The notes under the pieces were generated by a model. The model was not told the origin of the DNA. It made no database searches and was given only the letters and a program-made list of their open reading frames with translations. 26,983 bases of DNA from an uncultured Collinsella sp. GTDB taxonomy: Bacteria; Actinomycetota; Coriobacteriia; Coriobacteriales; Coriobacteriaceae. The position numbers were made by a program, and so were the translations under genes. The number at the start of each line of letters is the position of its first letter. Positions within the stretch are counted from its first letter, which is position 1. Where the stretch lies: contig CAUEQD010000028.1 in NCBI GenBank assembly GCA_959019945.1, forward strand, positions 1 to 26,983, in the 5' to 3' direction. Positions 1 through 7,160 of the stretch are shown here, piece by piece.

Positions 1-404
1 ACCGTGGGGTTGCGCGCCAGCTCGGCCTCGGACACCAGCGACAGGAACGGCAGCATGAGCTGGTTGGCGGCGGGCACGGCGGAGTGCGCGTAGATCATGG
101 TCTTGTCGGGGTCGATGCCGCAGGCAAGGTAGTCCATGACCATGTTGTACACGTTGTCCTGGATGTGCTCGGTGGTGTCGCGGTCGGTGATGACCTGGTA
201 GTCGGCGATGAGCACGTTGGTCTTGGCGCCCATGTTCTGCAGCTCAACACGGCCCTTGAGGGTACCGAAGTAGTGGCCCAGGTGCAGACGGCCGGTGGGG
301 CGGTCGCCGGTGAGCATGGTGAACTTCTCGGGGTGCTGCGGCAGGTCGGCGCGGATCTGGTTGCTGCGCTCGAGGCTGACCTCATAGCTGAGCTCGTTGG
401 GCAT
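1..404 (-). CDS. trpS: Tryptophanyl-tRNA synthetase, N-terminal part (runs off the left edge)
   Basis: This class I aminoacyl-tRNA synthetase charges tRNA-Trp with tryptophan in the cytoplasm. About 134 codons are visible, reading leftward from ATG at 402-404. The reverse-strand RBS AAAGGAG lies just upstream. The protein begins MPNELSYEVSLERSNQIRAD. Near residue 38 it has TGDRPTGRLHLGHYFG, the class I nucleotide-binding signature with its HxGH element. LIADYQVITDRDTTEHIQDN follows, which is typical of TrpRS. The GDRPTGxLHLGH wording resembles the second TrpRS type of several Gram-positives, but the typing is only a suggestion. The C-terminal part with the KMSKS loop is outside the window. 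Confidence 0.93.
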   Translation of the reverse strand, partial: MPNELSYEVSLERSNQIRADLPQHPEKFTMLTGDRPTGRLHLGHYFGTLKGRVELQNMGAKTNVLIADYQVITDRDTTEHIQDNVYNMVMDYLACGIDPDKTMIYAHSAVPAANQLMLPFLSLVSEAELARNPT

Positions 405-493
405 GCTGTCTCCTTTTGGGTTGAGTGCCTGGCCGGCATTGTCGGTCTTGGTTGAAGATGAAGCTACCAGAGAAACGGCGTCTCTTGCCGGAA

Positions 494-645
494 TCAACGA
501 TGGTTTTCGCCGTGTCGTCCCGCAGGGCCGTTTCCCTTCTTGGGAAGGAGCCCCTCGATATGCTCGAGCCGCTCCTCATGGGCCACGTGCGCCGCGCGCT
601 CCTCGGCGGCGAAAGCGGGGTCTTCGGGCGTGACGGTCTCATCTC
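494..645 (-). pseudogene. C-terminal remnant of an unidentified gene
   Basis: Reading leftward from about 645, one frame stays open for roughly 50 codons to a TGA at 494-496. It encodes ETVTPEDPAFAAEERAAH, then VAHEERLEHIEGLLPKK and GNGPAGRHGENHR. It has the charged, coding-like composition of a bacterial protein tail, but no start codon or RBS is visible. The right end meets the truncated DeoR-like frame on the opposite strand. I do not recognise the family. The simplest reading is the end of a gene whose body was lost in the deletion or rearrangement that also removed the start of the neighbour. Chance openness in GC-rich DNA is the main alternative. Confidence 0.33.
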
Positions 646-1092
646 GCTGTCGACTCCGGTACCACCGCGACGGCGCTCCTGAGCCTGCTCGTCGACAAGC
701 CGGTGACTATCTACACCACCAACGGCTATGCATGTCGGTTTACGGGCGAGCTTGCTGCTAAGGTGGTGGTAATTGGCGGCGACTTCAACCCCGTTACCAG
801 CTCGCTCACCGGTCCTATGGTTGAGAGCGCGCTGCGCGAGCTGTACTTTGACCGGGCGTTTATAGGTGTCAACGCGGTGGACGAGGACCGCGGTATCATG
901 ACGCCAGGTTATCCCGAGGCTATCAAAAAACGTATCGTGATGCAGAATTCCCAGGCGAGTTACGTACTCGCCGATAGCTCCAAGTTCCACGTGTTTTCAA
1001 ATGTAAAGGTGTGCGACCTGGAGGGCTTTACTGTTATTTCCGACAGGCGCGACTCCAAAATCGGCGAACGCGTCAAAATGATCACGGCCTAG
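634..1092 (+). pseudogene. DeoR/GlpR-type regulator, C-terminal effector domain only
   Basis: The frame ending at TAG 1090-1092 is open back to a stop at 631-633 and encodes a near-complete DeoR C-terminal sugar-phosphate-sensing domain. Visible motifs are VDSGTTATALLSLL, VVVIGGDFNPVTSSLTG, FDRAFIGVNAVDEDRG and the family signature ADSSKFHVF. DeoR proteins normally have about 250 residues, with an N-terminal winged helix that binds DNA. That helix is missing here, and no other frame upstream supplies it. Internal ATG codons exist (703) but lack an RBS. A truncated pseudogene is therefore more likely than a working regulator. It lies back to back with the minus-strand remnant at 494-645. Confidence 0.72.
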
Positions 1093-1097
1093 GACAC

Positions 1098-1164
1098 TGG
1101 GGCATCGCATCTTGCCCTCAAGCCGTTGCCCACGTAACGAAGCGTGGGGCAAACGTGCGCCCCA
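1098..1164. repeat. Structured intergenic element, copy A (degenerate)
   Basis: It lies between the DeoR remnant and the HAD gene. The outer helix TGGGGC (1098-1103) pairs with GCCCCA (1159-1164), and GCA 1107-1109 pairs with TGC 1156-1158. Next, TTGCCC (1112-1117) pairs with GGGCAA (1147-1152). The inner hairpin is CCCACG (1129-1134) with CGTGGG (1143-1148). The left part reads ATCTTGCCCTCAAGCCGT, nearly the same as the start of copies C and D. Assignment to the family rests on this shared wording and the same helix order. It lacks the CTCTTTC segment of the other copies. Confidence 0.5.
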
Positions 1165-1179
1165 TTCCTGATTTGGGGA

Positions 1180-1938
1180 CTAGCTTAGTTCGTCGGCTAT
1201 TTGGTGCTCGTAGAAGGCTTCTACTACGGCGTTAAAGTCGCGGGCGAAGTCTTCCATGGTTCCACGCCAGGTGGCTCGGTCGGGCTTTCCTTGGCCCACA
1301 TAGGCGGTTTGAATGCCGCAGGCGGGGCTGGGGAAATCGCGCTTGGGATCGTTGCCCACCATAAGGACCTCGTGCGGCTCGAGCCCCATGACCTGCAGCT
1401 GCTCTAGATAATATGTGGCATCGGGCTTGCAGCGCGTGGCGTTGCCCATGTGCGTTACGAGCTCGAAGGGCGCGTCGGCCAGCTCGCCCCAGCCCATGCG
1501 GCACTCGATGGCCCCTTGGGGAAAGCTGGGGTTGGTGAAGAGCGCGCAGCGCAGCCCCGCGTCCTGTACGGCTTGAAGCGCGGCGTGCGCACCCGGCATG
1601 GCTTTTGCGTTGATCATGTCATCGTTCTTGTACGGCAGAACTTCGTGATCGTAGTAGGTAAACGCCTCGTAGATAAGTGGGTCCGAGAGGCAAATGCCGC
1701 ACCGGCGCTCGACCTCGGTCTGGTAAAACTCAAGATTGGTGCGATTGTCCGTGCTGCTGCGGCGATTGGCGTTGAGGTCGACCAGGATGGTGCCGAGGCG
1801 CGCCATCGTGCCCCCGCGGCTGCGACGTCCGATATCCGCGAGCATCGACGAGACATCCTTAAAATAGCGAAGGATGAACGCGTTGAGGTTGATGCTAAGA
1901 AGCGTCTCGTCCATATCGAAAACGACTGCTTTGAGCAC
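1180..1938 (-). CDS. HAD-superfamily hydrolase (probable phosphatase)
   Basis: This is a 252-residue cytoplasmic HAD hydrolase. Motif I is VFDMDETLL, with the nucleophile and acid aspartates at residues 8 and 10. Motif II is LFTNPS near 134-138, motif III lysine is in TRCKPD near 171, and motif IV is MVGNDPKRDF near 193-202. The helical insert between motifs I and II is a C1-type cap, which suggests a small phosphorylated substrate that cannot be named from sequence. Translation starts at GTG 1936-1938 behind GAAAGG. The gene is convergent with the DeoR remnant and divergent from rpsA, so it is probably a single-gene unit. Phosphoglycolate-phosphatase-like activity is possible but unproven. 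Confidence 0.88.
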   Translation of the reverse strand: MLKAVVFDMDETLLSINLNAFILRYFKDVSSMLADIGRRSRGGTMARLGTILVDLNANRRSSTDNRTNLEFYQTEVERRCGICLSDPLIYEAFTYYDHEVLPYKNDDMINAKAMPGAHAALQAVQDAGLRCALFTNPSFPQGAIECRMGWGELADAPFELVTHMGNATRCKPDATYYLEQLQVMGLEPHEVLMVGNDPKRDFPSPACGIQTAYVGQGKPDRATWRGTMEDFARDFNAVVEAFYEHQIADELS

Positions 1939-2253
1939 GCGGGCACCTTTCTCGAAAAATCGTTCCAGAATCGTATGTCTGGGATACTTTACCCCAAAGC
2001 AGTGTGCCTAGCTGCTCATCGTCAACTTGTGGAGACAGTCGTTCACAAGATTGCGAAAAAGTCTCCATACGAGTAAAAAATCGCAGTTCACGCTTGAAAT
2101 CGAAGCGATTTCCCCGTAATCTATACGGACGTGATTGCATAAGCGTCACATCAGTATCTGTCGGCTCCCGAGTGTTCCTAAACGTTGTGTGCTTGTCGCA
2201 CCCATCTGTAGGTCCTAGCAATCGGGGCCCCGTAGTTCGAAAGGGGTCCACCT
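1939..2253. other. Divergent intergenic region between the HAD gene and rpsA
   Basis: This region of about 315 bp has no credible gene. It is clearly less GC-rich than the flanking genes, as expected for a promoter region. It holds the candidate rpsA promoter (2094-2122), whose spacer contains the short palindrome AATCG-AAG-CGATT (2098-2110). A leader of about 125 nt follows, up to the TTG start of rpsA. Confidence 0.6.
2094..2122 (+). promoter_or_regulatory. Candidate sigma-70-type promoter of rpsA
   Basis: TTGAAA (2094-2099) is followed by a 17-nt spacer and TAATCT (2117-2122). The position about 130 nt ahead of a highly expressed ribosomal gene fits. The -10 box is only a partial match. 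Confidence 0.42.
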
Positions 2254-3420
2254 TTGAGTGAGATTCAGAACTCGTCCATTTTCTCTCTTGACGATGTCAA
2301 CGAGGAGGAGATGAACAACCTCATCGACGGTACGATTACCGACTTTGATGAGGGCGATCTCGTTAACGGCACTGTCGTTAAGATCGAGCATGACGAGGTG
2401 CTCGTTGACATCGGATTCAAGTCCGAGGGCGTTATCCCGGTCCGCGAGCTGTCCATCCGCAAGGACGCTAACCCTGCAGACATCGTTGCACTCGGTGATC
2501 CCATCGAGGCCCTGGTTCTCCAGAAGGAGGACAAGGACGGTCGTCTGGTCCTGTCCAAGAAGCGTGCCGAGTACGAGCGTGCTTGGAACCGCATCGAGGA
2601 GAAGTTCAACTCCGGCGAGAACGTCGAGGGCGAGGTTATCGAGGTTGTCAAGGGCGGCCTGATCCTCGACATCGGCCTGCGCGGCTTCCTGCCCGCTTCC
2701 CTCGTCGACCTCCGTCGCGTCAAGGACCTCACCTCCTACATGGGCACCCGCATCGAGGCCCGCGTCATCGAGATGGACCGCAACCGCAACAACGTCGTCC
2801 TCTCCCGTCGCGTCGTGCTCGAGGAGTCCCGTAAGGCCGAGCGCTCCGAGATCCTGTCCAAGCTCAAGTCTGGCATGCGTCTCCAGGGCACCGTTTCCTC
2901 CATCGTCGACTTCGGCGCCTTCGTCGACCTCGGCGGTATCGACGGCCTCATCCACATCTCCGAGCTCTCCTGGAACCACGTCAACCATCCTTCCGAGGTT
3001 GTCAAGGTCGGCCAGGAGGTCGAGGTCGAGGTTCTCGACGTCGATCTCAACCGCGAGCGCATCTCCCTGGGTCTCAAGCAGACTACCGAGGATCCGTGGC
3101 GTGCACTGGTCAAGAAGTACCCCGTCGGCGCTATCGTCGAGGGCACTGTGACCAAGCTTGTCCCGTTCGGCGCTTTCGTCGACCTGGGCGAGGGCATCGA
3201 GGGCCTGGTGCACATCTCCGAGATGGCCAACAAGCACGTCGATCAGCCTTCTCAGGTCACCCACGTGGGCGACAAGGTTCAGGTCAAGGTCATGGAGATC
3301 GACCTCGACCGTCGTCGTATCTCCCTGTCCATGAAGTCTGCTGCTGAGACTCTGGGCGTCGAGATCGAGGTTACCCCGCTTCCTTCCGAGAAGAAGGACG
3401 AGGAGACCGACGCCGAGTAA
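2254..3420 (+). CDS. rpsA: 30S ribosomal protein S1
   Basis: S1 binds mRNA on the small ribosomal subunit and helps initiation. The 388-residue protein carries four S1 (OB-fold) repeats, starting near residues 34, 121, 206 and 290. Repeats 3 and 4 show the classic wording DFGAFVDLGGIDGLIHISEL and PFGAFVDLGEGIEGLVHISE. It ends in an acidic tail, KKDEETDAE. Four repeats is the usual architecture in actinobacteria, against six in E. coli. The start is TTG 2254-2256, which gives SEIQNSSIFSLDD as the N-terminus; the purine stretch GAAAGGGG lies upstream. Codon use is strongly biased, as expected for high expression. It is followed by a strong terminator and seems to be transcribed alone. Confidence 0.97.
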   Translation: MSEIQNSSIFSLDDVNEEEMNNLIDGTITDFDEGDLVNGTVVKIEHDEVLVDIGFKSEGVIPVRELSIRKDANPADIVALGDPIEALVLQKEDKDGRLVLSKKRAEYERAWNRIEEKFNSGENVEGEVIEVVKGGLILDIGLRGFLPASLVDLRRVKDLTSYMGTRIEARVIEMDRNRNNVVLSRRVVLEESRKAERSEILSKLKSGMRLQGTVSSIVDFGAFVDLGGIDGLIHISELSWNHVNHPSEVVKVGQEVEVEVLDVDLNRERISLGLKQTTEDPWRALVKKYPVGAIVEGTVTKLVPFGAFVDLGEGIEGLVHISEMANKHVDQPSQVTHVGDKVQVKVMEIDLDRRRISLSMKSAAETLGVEIEVTPLPSEKKDEETDAE

Positions 3421-3445
3421 ATCGGTTTGACTATCACTTGTTTTA

Positions 3446-3478
3446 AGGGACCCGTCCGTAATGGACGGGTCCCTTTTT
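3446..3478 (+). terminator. Rho-independent terminator of rpsA
   Basis: A perfect 11-bp stem, GGGACCCGTCC with GGACGGGTCCC, around the loop GTAAT and followed by five T residues. Confidence 0.95.
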
Positions 3479-3573
3479 GCATTTGGTGCTGAGGCGCGCG
3501 ATGCTATCCGTGCGCAATGCTGCCCGGGTTGTCTGTTTGCTATTGGGTTGTCGGTGCATGAAAAATGCCGACA

Positions 3574-3595
3574 TCCCGCCTCGGGGAGGAGGCGG
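3574..3595. other. GC-rich hairpin in the rpsA-rnpB gap
   Basis: CCCGCCT pairs with AGGCGGG around an 8-nt loop, just after a weaker hairpin (TCGG-GCAT / ATGC-CGA, 3550-3571). The gap 3479-3757 otherwise shows no gene. It could be a processing or pausing structure, or chance in GC-rich DNA; no T-run follows. Confidence 0.4.
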
Positions 3596-3723
3596 GAACG
3601 CACCGAGTAGACGGAGGGGTGCGGAGCGCGGTCGCGTCTCGACTGACGACGTTGCCCATCGACAGGACCATTGTAACGCATGGCGGTTCTTGGTTTATCG
3701 TGTCGAGCGTTTGCGTTGTGCCA

Positions 3724-3750
3724 TTGCCTGCGGCAACGGTGTGTTACACT
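3724..3750 (+). promoter_or_regulatory. Candidate promoter of rnpB
   Basis: TTGCCT (3724-3729) and TACACT (3745-3750) lie immediately upstream of the RNase P RNA 5' end. The 15-nt spacer is short, so the -35 assignment is uncertain; the -10 position fits a start near 3757. Confidence 0.35.
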
Positions 3751-3757
3751 CTTGCAC

Positions 3758-4123
3758 TGCTGAGTGGGCCAGACGGTCGCGCGATGTGCTGCTTGCAGTA
3801 CGCGTGAGGAAAGTCCGGGCTCCAGAGGGCGGGATGCCGGCTAACGGCCGGGCGGAGTGATCCGACGGAAAGCGCCGCAGAAAAGAAGACTCCCACCTGC
3901 GCCGCAAGGCGTAAAGGGAAAAGCTGAAACGGTGGTGTAAGAGACCACCAGCGTCGTGGCAACACGGCGGCTTGGCAAGCCCCATCCGGAGCAAGCGCGA
4001 ATAGGAACGCTATGGGCCGGCCCGGTCCGCGTTCGGGTAGCGTGCGTGGAGCTGCATGGTAACGTGCAGACAAGATAAATGACCGTTCACGACAGAACCC
4101 GGCTTATCGGCCCACTCAGCACT
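3758..4123 (+). ncRNA. rnpB: RNase P RNA, bacterial type A
   Basis: This is the catalytic RNA of RNase P, which matures the 5' ends of tRNAs. The 5' and 3' ends pair as helix P1: TGCTGAGTGGGCC near 3758-3770 and GGCCCACTCAGCA near 4109-4122. The universal core GAGGAAAGTCCGGGCTCC (from about 3806) and its partner ACAGAACCCGGCTTAT (from about 4092) are present, forming P4 and the catalytic core. GGTAACGTGCAGACAAGATAAATGACCGT upstream of it is characteristic in position and wording, allowing for gaps. The length, about 365 nt, is normal for type A. It is followed within 10 nt by a long inverted-repeat element rather than an ordinary T-tailed terminator. Confidence 0.97.
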
Positions 4124-4130
4124 TTGTTGA

Positions 4131-4235
4131 CGCTGCGAACCCGTCAGCGCGGCAATCTGCCTTTCAAGCCTTCGGGCATGACCATAAGGTCAATGCCCTT
4201 GTCTTTCAAGGCACCTTGCTCGCGCTGACGGGTTC
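4131..4235. repeat. Structured intergenic element, copy B, directly after rnpB
   Basis: GAACCCGTCAGCGCG (4137-4151) pairs perfectly over 15 bp with 4221-4235. Inside, GCAA 4152-4155 pairs with TTGC 4216-4219, and TGCCTT 4158-4163 with AAGGCA 4208-4213. The inner hairpin GGGCATGACC (4174-4183) with 4188-4198 has one bulged A. The segments ATCTGCC..TCAAGCC and GTCTTTC..GGCA match the same positions in copies C and D. No T-run follows, so it is not a classic terminator. Confidence 0.72.
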
Positions 4236-4350
4236 TCGCTGTTGGTGACGGTATCATTGGCGTTTCCGTTCTTGTTGGCGAGGTCAACGGTGCTGTCTTT
4301 ACCGTATTATTGAGGCTGTTTGTTGCTGCGCTTTATTTTGTTGAGGGGCT

Positions 4351-4989
4351 TTGTTGGACAGCTATTTTACTCTGCAATCGAATATTGAGGCTTCGGGCGA
4401 GTTTGTGGACCGCAAGAGTCGGTTTATTGCTCAGCTGGTCCATATTGAGTCCGAGGATGAGGCGAATGCCTTTATCGAGATGGTTCGCAAGCGTCATTAT
4501 GACGCTCGGCATAATGTTCCCGCGTGGATTTTGGTCGATGGACGCGAGCGCCAGAGCGATGATGGTGAGCCGAGCCGCACGAGCGGTATGCCGACGCTCG
4601 AGGTGCTGCGTGGCGCGGGGCTCAAAAATGTTTGCTGCGTAGTGACGCGCTATTTTGGTGGCACGCTGTTGGGGCCTGGTGGCTTGGTGCGCGCCTATAC
4701 CGCGGCGACGCAGGCGGCGGTGGCCGCGGCTCAGGAGGCCGGGCAGATCGTCGAGATGACAAGCGTCGTGCCGGTTGACGTGTATGTGGCCTATCCACAG
4801 TATGAGCAGGTGCTTCGCTTGGCGCAGGATTTGGGTGCCAAGGTTTCGGATACCGATTACGCGGATACCGTTACACTTCACTTGGTGTTTAAGGCGGGGG
4901 AGCAGGAGCCATTTTGCGCCAAGATGCGCGAGCTTATGGCGGGACGCGAGGAGATCGAGGTCGGCGCTCCCGAATTTGCCGAGTTCTGA
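4351..4989 (+). CDS. yigZ: YigZ/IMPACT family protein
   Basis: This 212-residue protein has the two-domain YigZ layout: an N-terminal UPF0029/IMPACT domain (about 15-125) and a C-terminal DUF1949 domain (about 140-205). Motifs include SRFIAQLVHIESEDEA, HNVPAWILVDG, SDDGEPSRTSGMPTLEVL, and VVTRYFGGTLLGPGGLVRAY, which is diagnostic. The family folds like an elongation-factor domain and is thought to act in nucleic-acid or translation-linked regulation, but its exact bacterial role is unsettled. Start codons are TTG: 4351 is the longest choice, while TTG 4354 is better spaced (5 nt) from GAGGGG at 4343-4348. A terminator follows immediately. Confidence 0.93.
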   Translation: MLDSYFTLQSNIEASGEFVDRKSRFIAQLVHIESEDEANAFIEMVRKRHYDARHNVPAWILVDGRERQSDDGEPSRTSGMPTLEVLRGAGLKNVCCVVTRYFGGTLLGPGGLVRAYTAATQAAVAAAQEAGQIVEMTSVVPVDVYVAYPQYEQVLRLAQDLGAKVSDTDYADTVTLHLVFKAGEQEPFCAKMRELMAGREEIEVGAPEFAEF

Positions 4990-4992
4990 CGG

Positions 4993-5045
4993 CGACGGCC
5001 GGCGTGCTTTTGGATGGATCCCAAGCGCGCCGGCCGTCGTTTTTC
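4993..5045. terminator. Terminator between yigZ and the convergent redox gene
   Basis: CGACGGCCGGCG (4993-5004) pairs with CGCCGGCCGTCG (5028-5039) and is followed by a T-run. The two genes converge on it, so it probably mainly serves yigZ and may act in both directions. Confidence 0.85.
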
Positions 5046-5056
5046 TGTGCTGCCGT

Positions 5057-5503
5057 TTACTCGGCGAGCTGCTTTAGTACATCACAGGCGATTTCGACGG
5101 CATCGTCGATGCAGCCGGGGCAGCTGCGAAGCGGACCCTTGTCCGATCCGATGCCCTTGAGCGTGCCGCAGACGGTCGTCGTGTTCTTCTCGCCAAAACG
5201 CTTGGCGATTTCGCGCGACAGCTTGTAGGTCTGGCCCTTGGTCTTGGGGTTTTCCATGCCGTCGCTCATCACGAAGCCCATGATGGCCACGGCGCCCGAG
5301 ATGGCGCCGCAGGTTTCGGTCATGCCGCCCATGCCGGCACCAAAGCCCTCGGTGAGGGTAAAGGCGATCTGGGGGTCGAGTCCGACGGCAGGCGCGAGGG
5401 TGCAGGCGACGGCCTGGGCGCAGTTAAAGCCGCGGGCGTGGTATTCGGCAGCCTGAGCCTGACAGGCGTTGATGTCGAGCTGGGCCGTATCGATTTGCTT
5501 CAT
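5057..5503 (-). CDS. C_GCAxxG_C_C family putative redox protein
   Basis: This is a 148-residue protein with the spaced cysteines that define the family: FNCAQAV (Cys28), ETCGAISGAV (Cys65), VCGTLKG (Cys112) and SCPGC (Cys128, Cys131). A glycine-rich stretch, GFGAGMGGM, precedes the second. Family members are common in anaerobes and are thought to bind a metal or iron-sulfur centre, but the reaction is not established. A longer frame continues upstream to 5611. However, ATG 5501-5503 has an excellent RBS (AAGGAGA) and the conserved region begins right after it, so the short start is preferred. The gene is divergent from the sulfhydrylase gene. Confidence 0.85.
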   Translation of the reverse strand: MKQIDTAQLDINACQAQAAEYHARGFNCAQAVACTLAPAVGLDPQIAFTLTEGFGAGMGGMTETCGAISGAVAIMGFVMSDGMENPKTKGQTYKLSREIAKRFGEKNTTTVCGTLKGIGSDKGPLRSCPGCIDDAVEIACDVLKQLAE

Positions 5504-5733
5504 CGTTGTCTCCTTGGTTACGGTGTACTCGCCTATGGTACCCGTGACGGTGCATGTAATCATCGAGAGCTTCATGTATGCCTCATTTTTATCTATCGAG
5601 CAAATGCCCAAGGCTTGAGATAAATACCCCTGATCAATTTGTCCCTTAACCTACCTTGGGGATGGGTTGTGAGGGGTGCGGGCTAGCGGTATCGTGAACC
5701 GGATAAAACGTAACCCAGGCAAGGGAGCTAGAT

Positions 5734-7017
5734 ATGAGCGAGCAGACCATCGGTACTACATGTGTTCAGGGCGGCTATCACCCGGGAGATGCCGAGCCGC
5801 GCCAGGTGCCCATTTACCAGTCCACCACGTGGAAATACGACACGTCGGAGCACATGGGCAAGCTGTTTGACCTGGAGGAGTCTGGTTACTTCTACAGCCG
5901 TCTGCAGAACCCCACGTGCGATCTGGTTGCCGCCAAGATCTGCGAGATGGAGGGCGGCACCGCTGCGATGCTCACGAGCTCGGGCATGGCTGCGAACTTC
6001 CTCGCGATCTTTAACGTGGCCGGTGCCGGCGATCACGTGGTCGCGAGCTCTGCCATCTATGGCGGTACCTATAACCTGCTCGCCCATACTATGGAGCGCA
6101 TGGGTCTGACCTGCACGTTCGTTGCCCCCGACTGCACCGATGAGGAGCTCGAGGCAGCCTTTGAGCCCAATACCAAGCTCGTCTTTGGCGAGACGATCGC
6201 CAACCCCGCCCTTGCCGTGCTCGATATTGAGCGCTTTGCCAAGGCCGCACATGACCACGGTGTGCCGCTGATGGTCGACAACACCTTCCCGACGCCCGTG
6301 ATGTGCCGTCCCTTTGAGTGGGGCGCCGACATCGTTACGCACTCCACCACCAAGTACATGGATGGACATGCTGCCTACCTGGGTGGCGTGATTGTCGATC
6401 ACGGCCAGTTTGACTGGATGGCCCATGCGGACAAGTTCCCGGGTCTCACCACGCCCGATGAGAGCTACCACGGCGTGACCTATGCCGAGAAGTTTGGTCG
6501 CGAGGGTGCCTTCATTACCAAGGCAACCGCTCAGCTCATGCGCGACCTCGGCCCCATGCAGAACCCGCAGGCGGCGTTCTTCCTGAACAGCTCGCTCGAG
6601 AGCCTGCATGTGCGCATGCCGCGTCATTGCGAGAACGGCCTTGCCGTTGCCAAGTTCCTGCAGAGCCATCCCAAGGTGCGCTTCGTGAGCTATCCGGGCC
6701 TGGAGGGCGATAAGTACTACGACATGGCTCAGAAGTACATGCCCAACGGTACCTGCGGTGTTGTGAGCTTTGGCTTTAACGGTGGTCGCGCGGCGGCCGA
6801 GACCTTTATGAAGAGCCTTAAGCTCGCCCAGATCGCCACGCACGTGGCCGATGCGCGTACCTGCTGCTTGCATCCCGCTAATGCCACGCATCGCCAGATG
6901 AACGATGAGGAGCTCATCGCCTGTGGCATTTCTGCCGACATGGTGCGCCTGTCGTGCGGCCTCGAGGATACGGCCGATCTGATTGCCGACCTTGAGCAGG
7001 CGCTCGAGCAGTGCTAG
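5734..7017 (+). CDS. O-acetylhomoserine sulfhydrylase-type PLP enzyme
   Basis: This 427-residue Cys/Met-metabolism PLP enzyme has the length and wording of O-acetylhomoserine aminocarboxypropyltransferase (MetY), which makes homocysteine from O-acetylhomoserine and sulfide. Visible are YSRLQNPTCDLVAAKICEME, the cofactor-binding TSSGMAAN, VDNTFPTPV, and the PLP lysine in HSTTKYMDGH (Lys207). The C-terminal RLSCGLEDTADLIADLEQAL is typical of the family. ATG 5734 follows an AAGGGAGC RBS. Methionine gamma-lyase and cystathionine enzymes are relatives, but the 427-residue length and N-terminus favour MetY. No SAM riboswitch or T-box was recognised in the 230-bp upstream gap. A strong terminator follows. 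Confidence 0.9.
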   Translation: MSEQTIGTTCVQGGYHPGDAEPRQVPIYQSTTWKYDTSEHMGKLFDLEESGYFYSRLQNPTCDLVAAKICEMEGGTAAMLTSSGMAANFLAIFNVAGAGDHVVASSAIYGGTYNLLAHTMERMGLTCTFVAPDCTDEELEAAFEPNTKLVFGETIANPALAVLDIERFAKAAHDHGVPLMVDNTFPTPVMCRPFEWGADIVTHSTTKYMDGHAAYLGGVIVDHGQFDWMAHADKFPGLTTPDESYHGVTYAEKFGREGAFITKATAQLMRDLGPMQNPQAAFFLNSSLESLHVRMPRHCENGLAVAKFLQSHPKVRFVSYPGLEGDKYYDMAQKYMPNGTCGVVSFGFNGGRAAAETFMKSLKLAQIATHVADARTCCLHPANATHRQMNDEELIACGISADMVRLSCGLEDTADLIADLEQALEQC

Positions 7018-7085
7018 GCTAGCGTTCGTGCGAGGCGCCGATGCTGGCAGAAAGCTTCGGCGACCTTTCGTTCCGATTCCGTAGG

Positions 7086-7134
7086 CGGGACCCCAATTGC
7101 GGCTGTTTGCATGCGATTGGGGCCCCGTTTTTTT
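7086..7134 (+). terminator. Terminator after the sulfhydrylase gene
   Basis: CGGG-A-CCCCAAT..GC (7086-7100) pairs with GC..ATTGGGG-C-CCCG (7113-7127) and is followed by seven T residues. It sits just upstream of the MFS gene RBS, separating the two genes. Confidence 0.92.
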
Positions 7135-7160
7135 GCGTTGGGCCACTCGAAAGGATGGAT

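Noticed and set aside
2215..3681. A 488-codon minus-strand frame over rpsA
   Set aside because: Its leucine- and aspartate-rich, repetitive sequence is the mirror of the biased rpsA codons; no RBS or family is visible.
5504..5733. A SAM riboswitch or T-box before the O-acetylhomoserine sulfhydrylase gene
   Set aside because: Neither the SAM-I core nor the T-box bulge motif is seen, and no terminator hairpin precedes the gene.
7041..7160. Extension of the MFS gene upstream to 7041
   Set aside because: The extension would translate through the strong terminator at 7086-7134, and ATG 7161 has the proper RBS.
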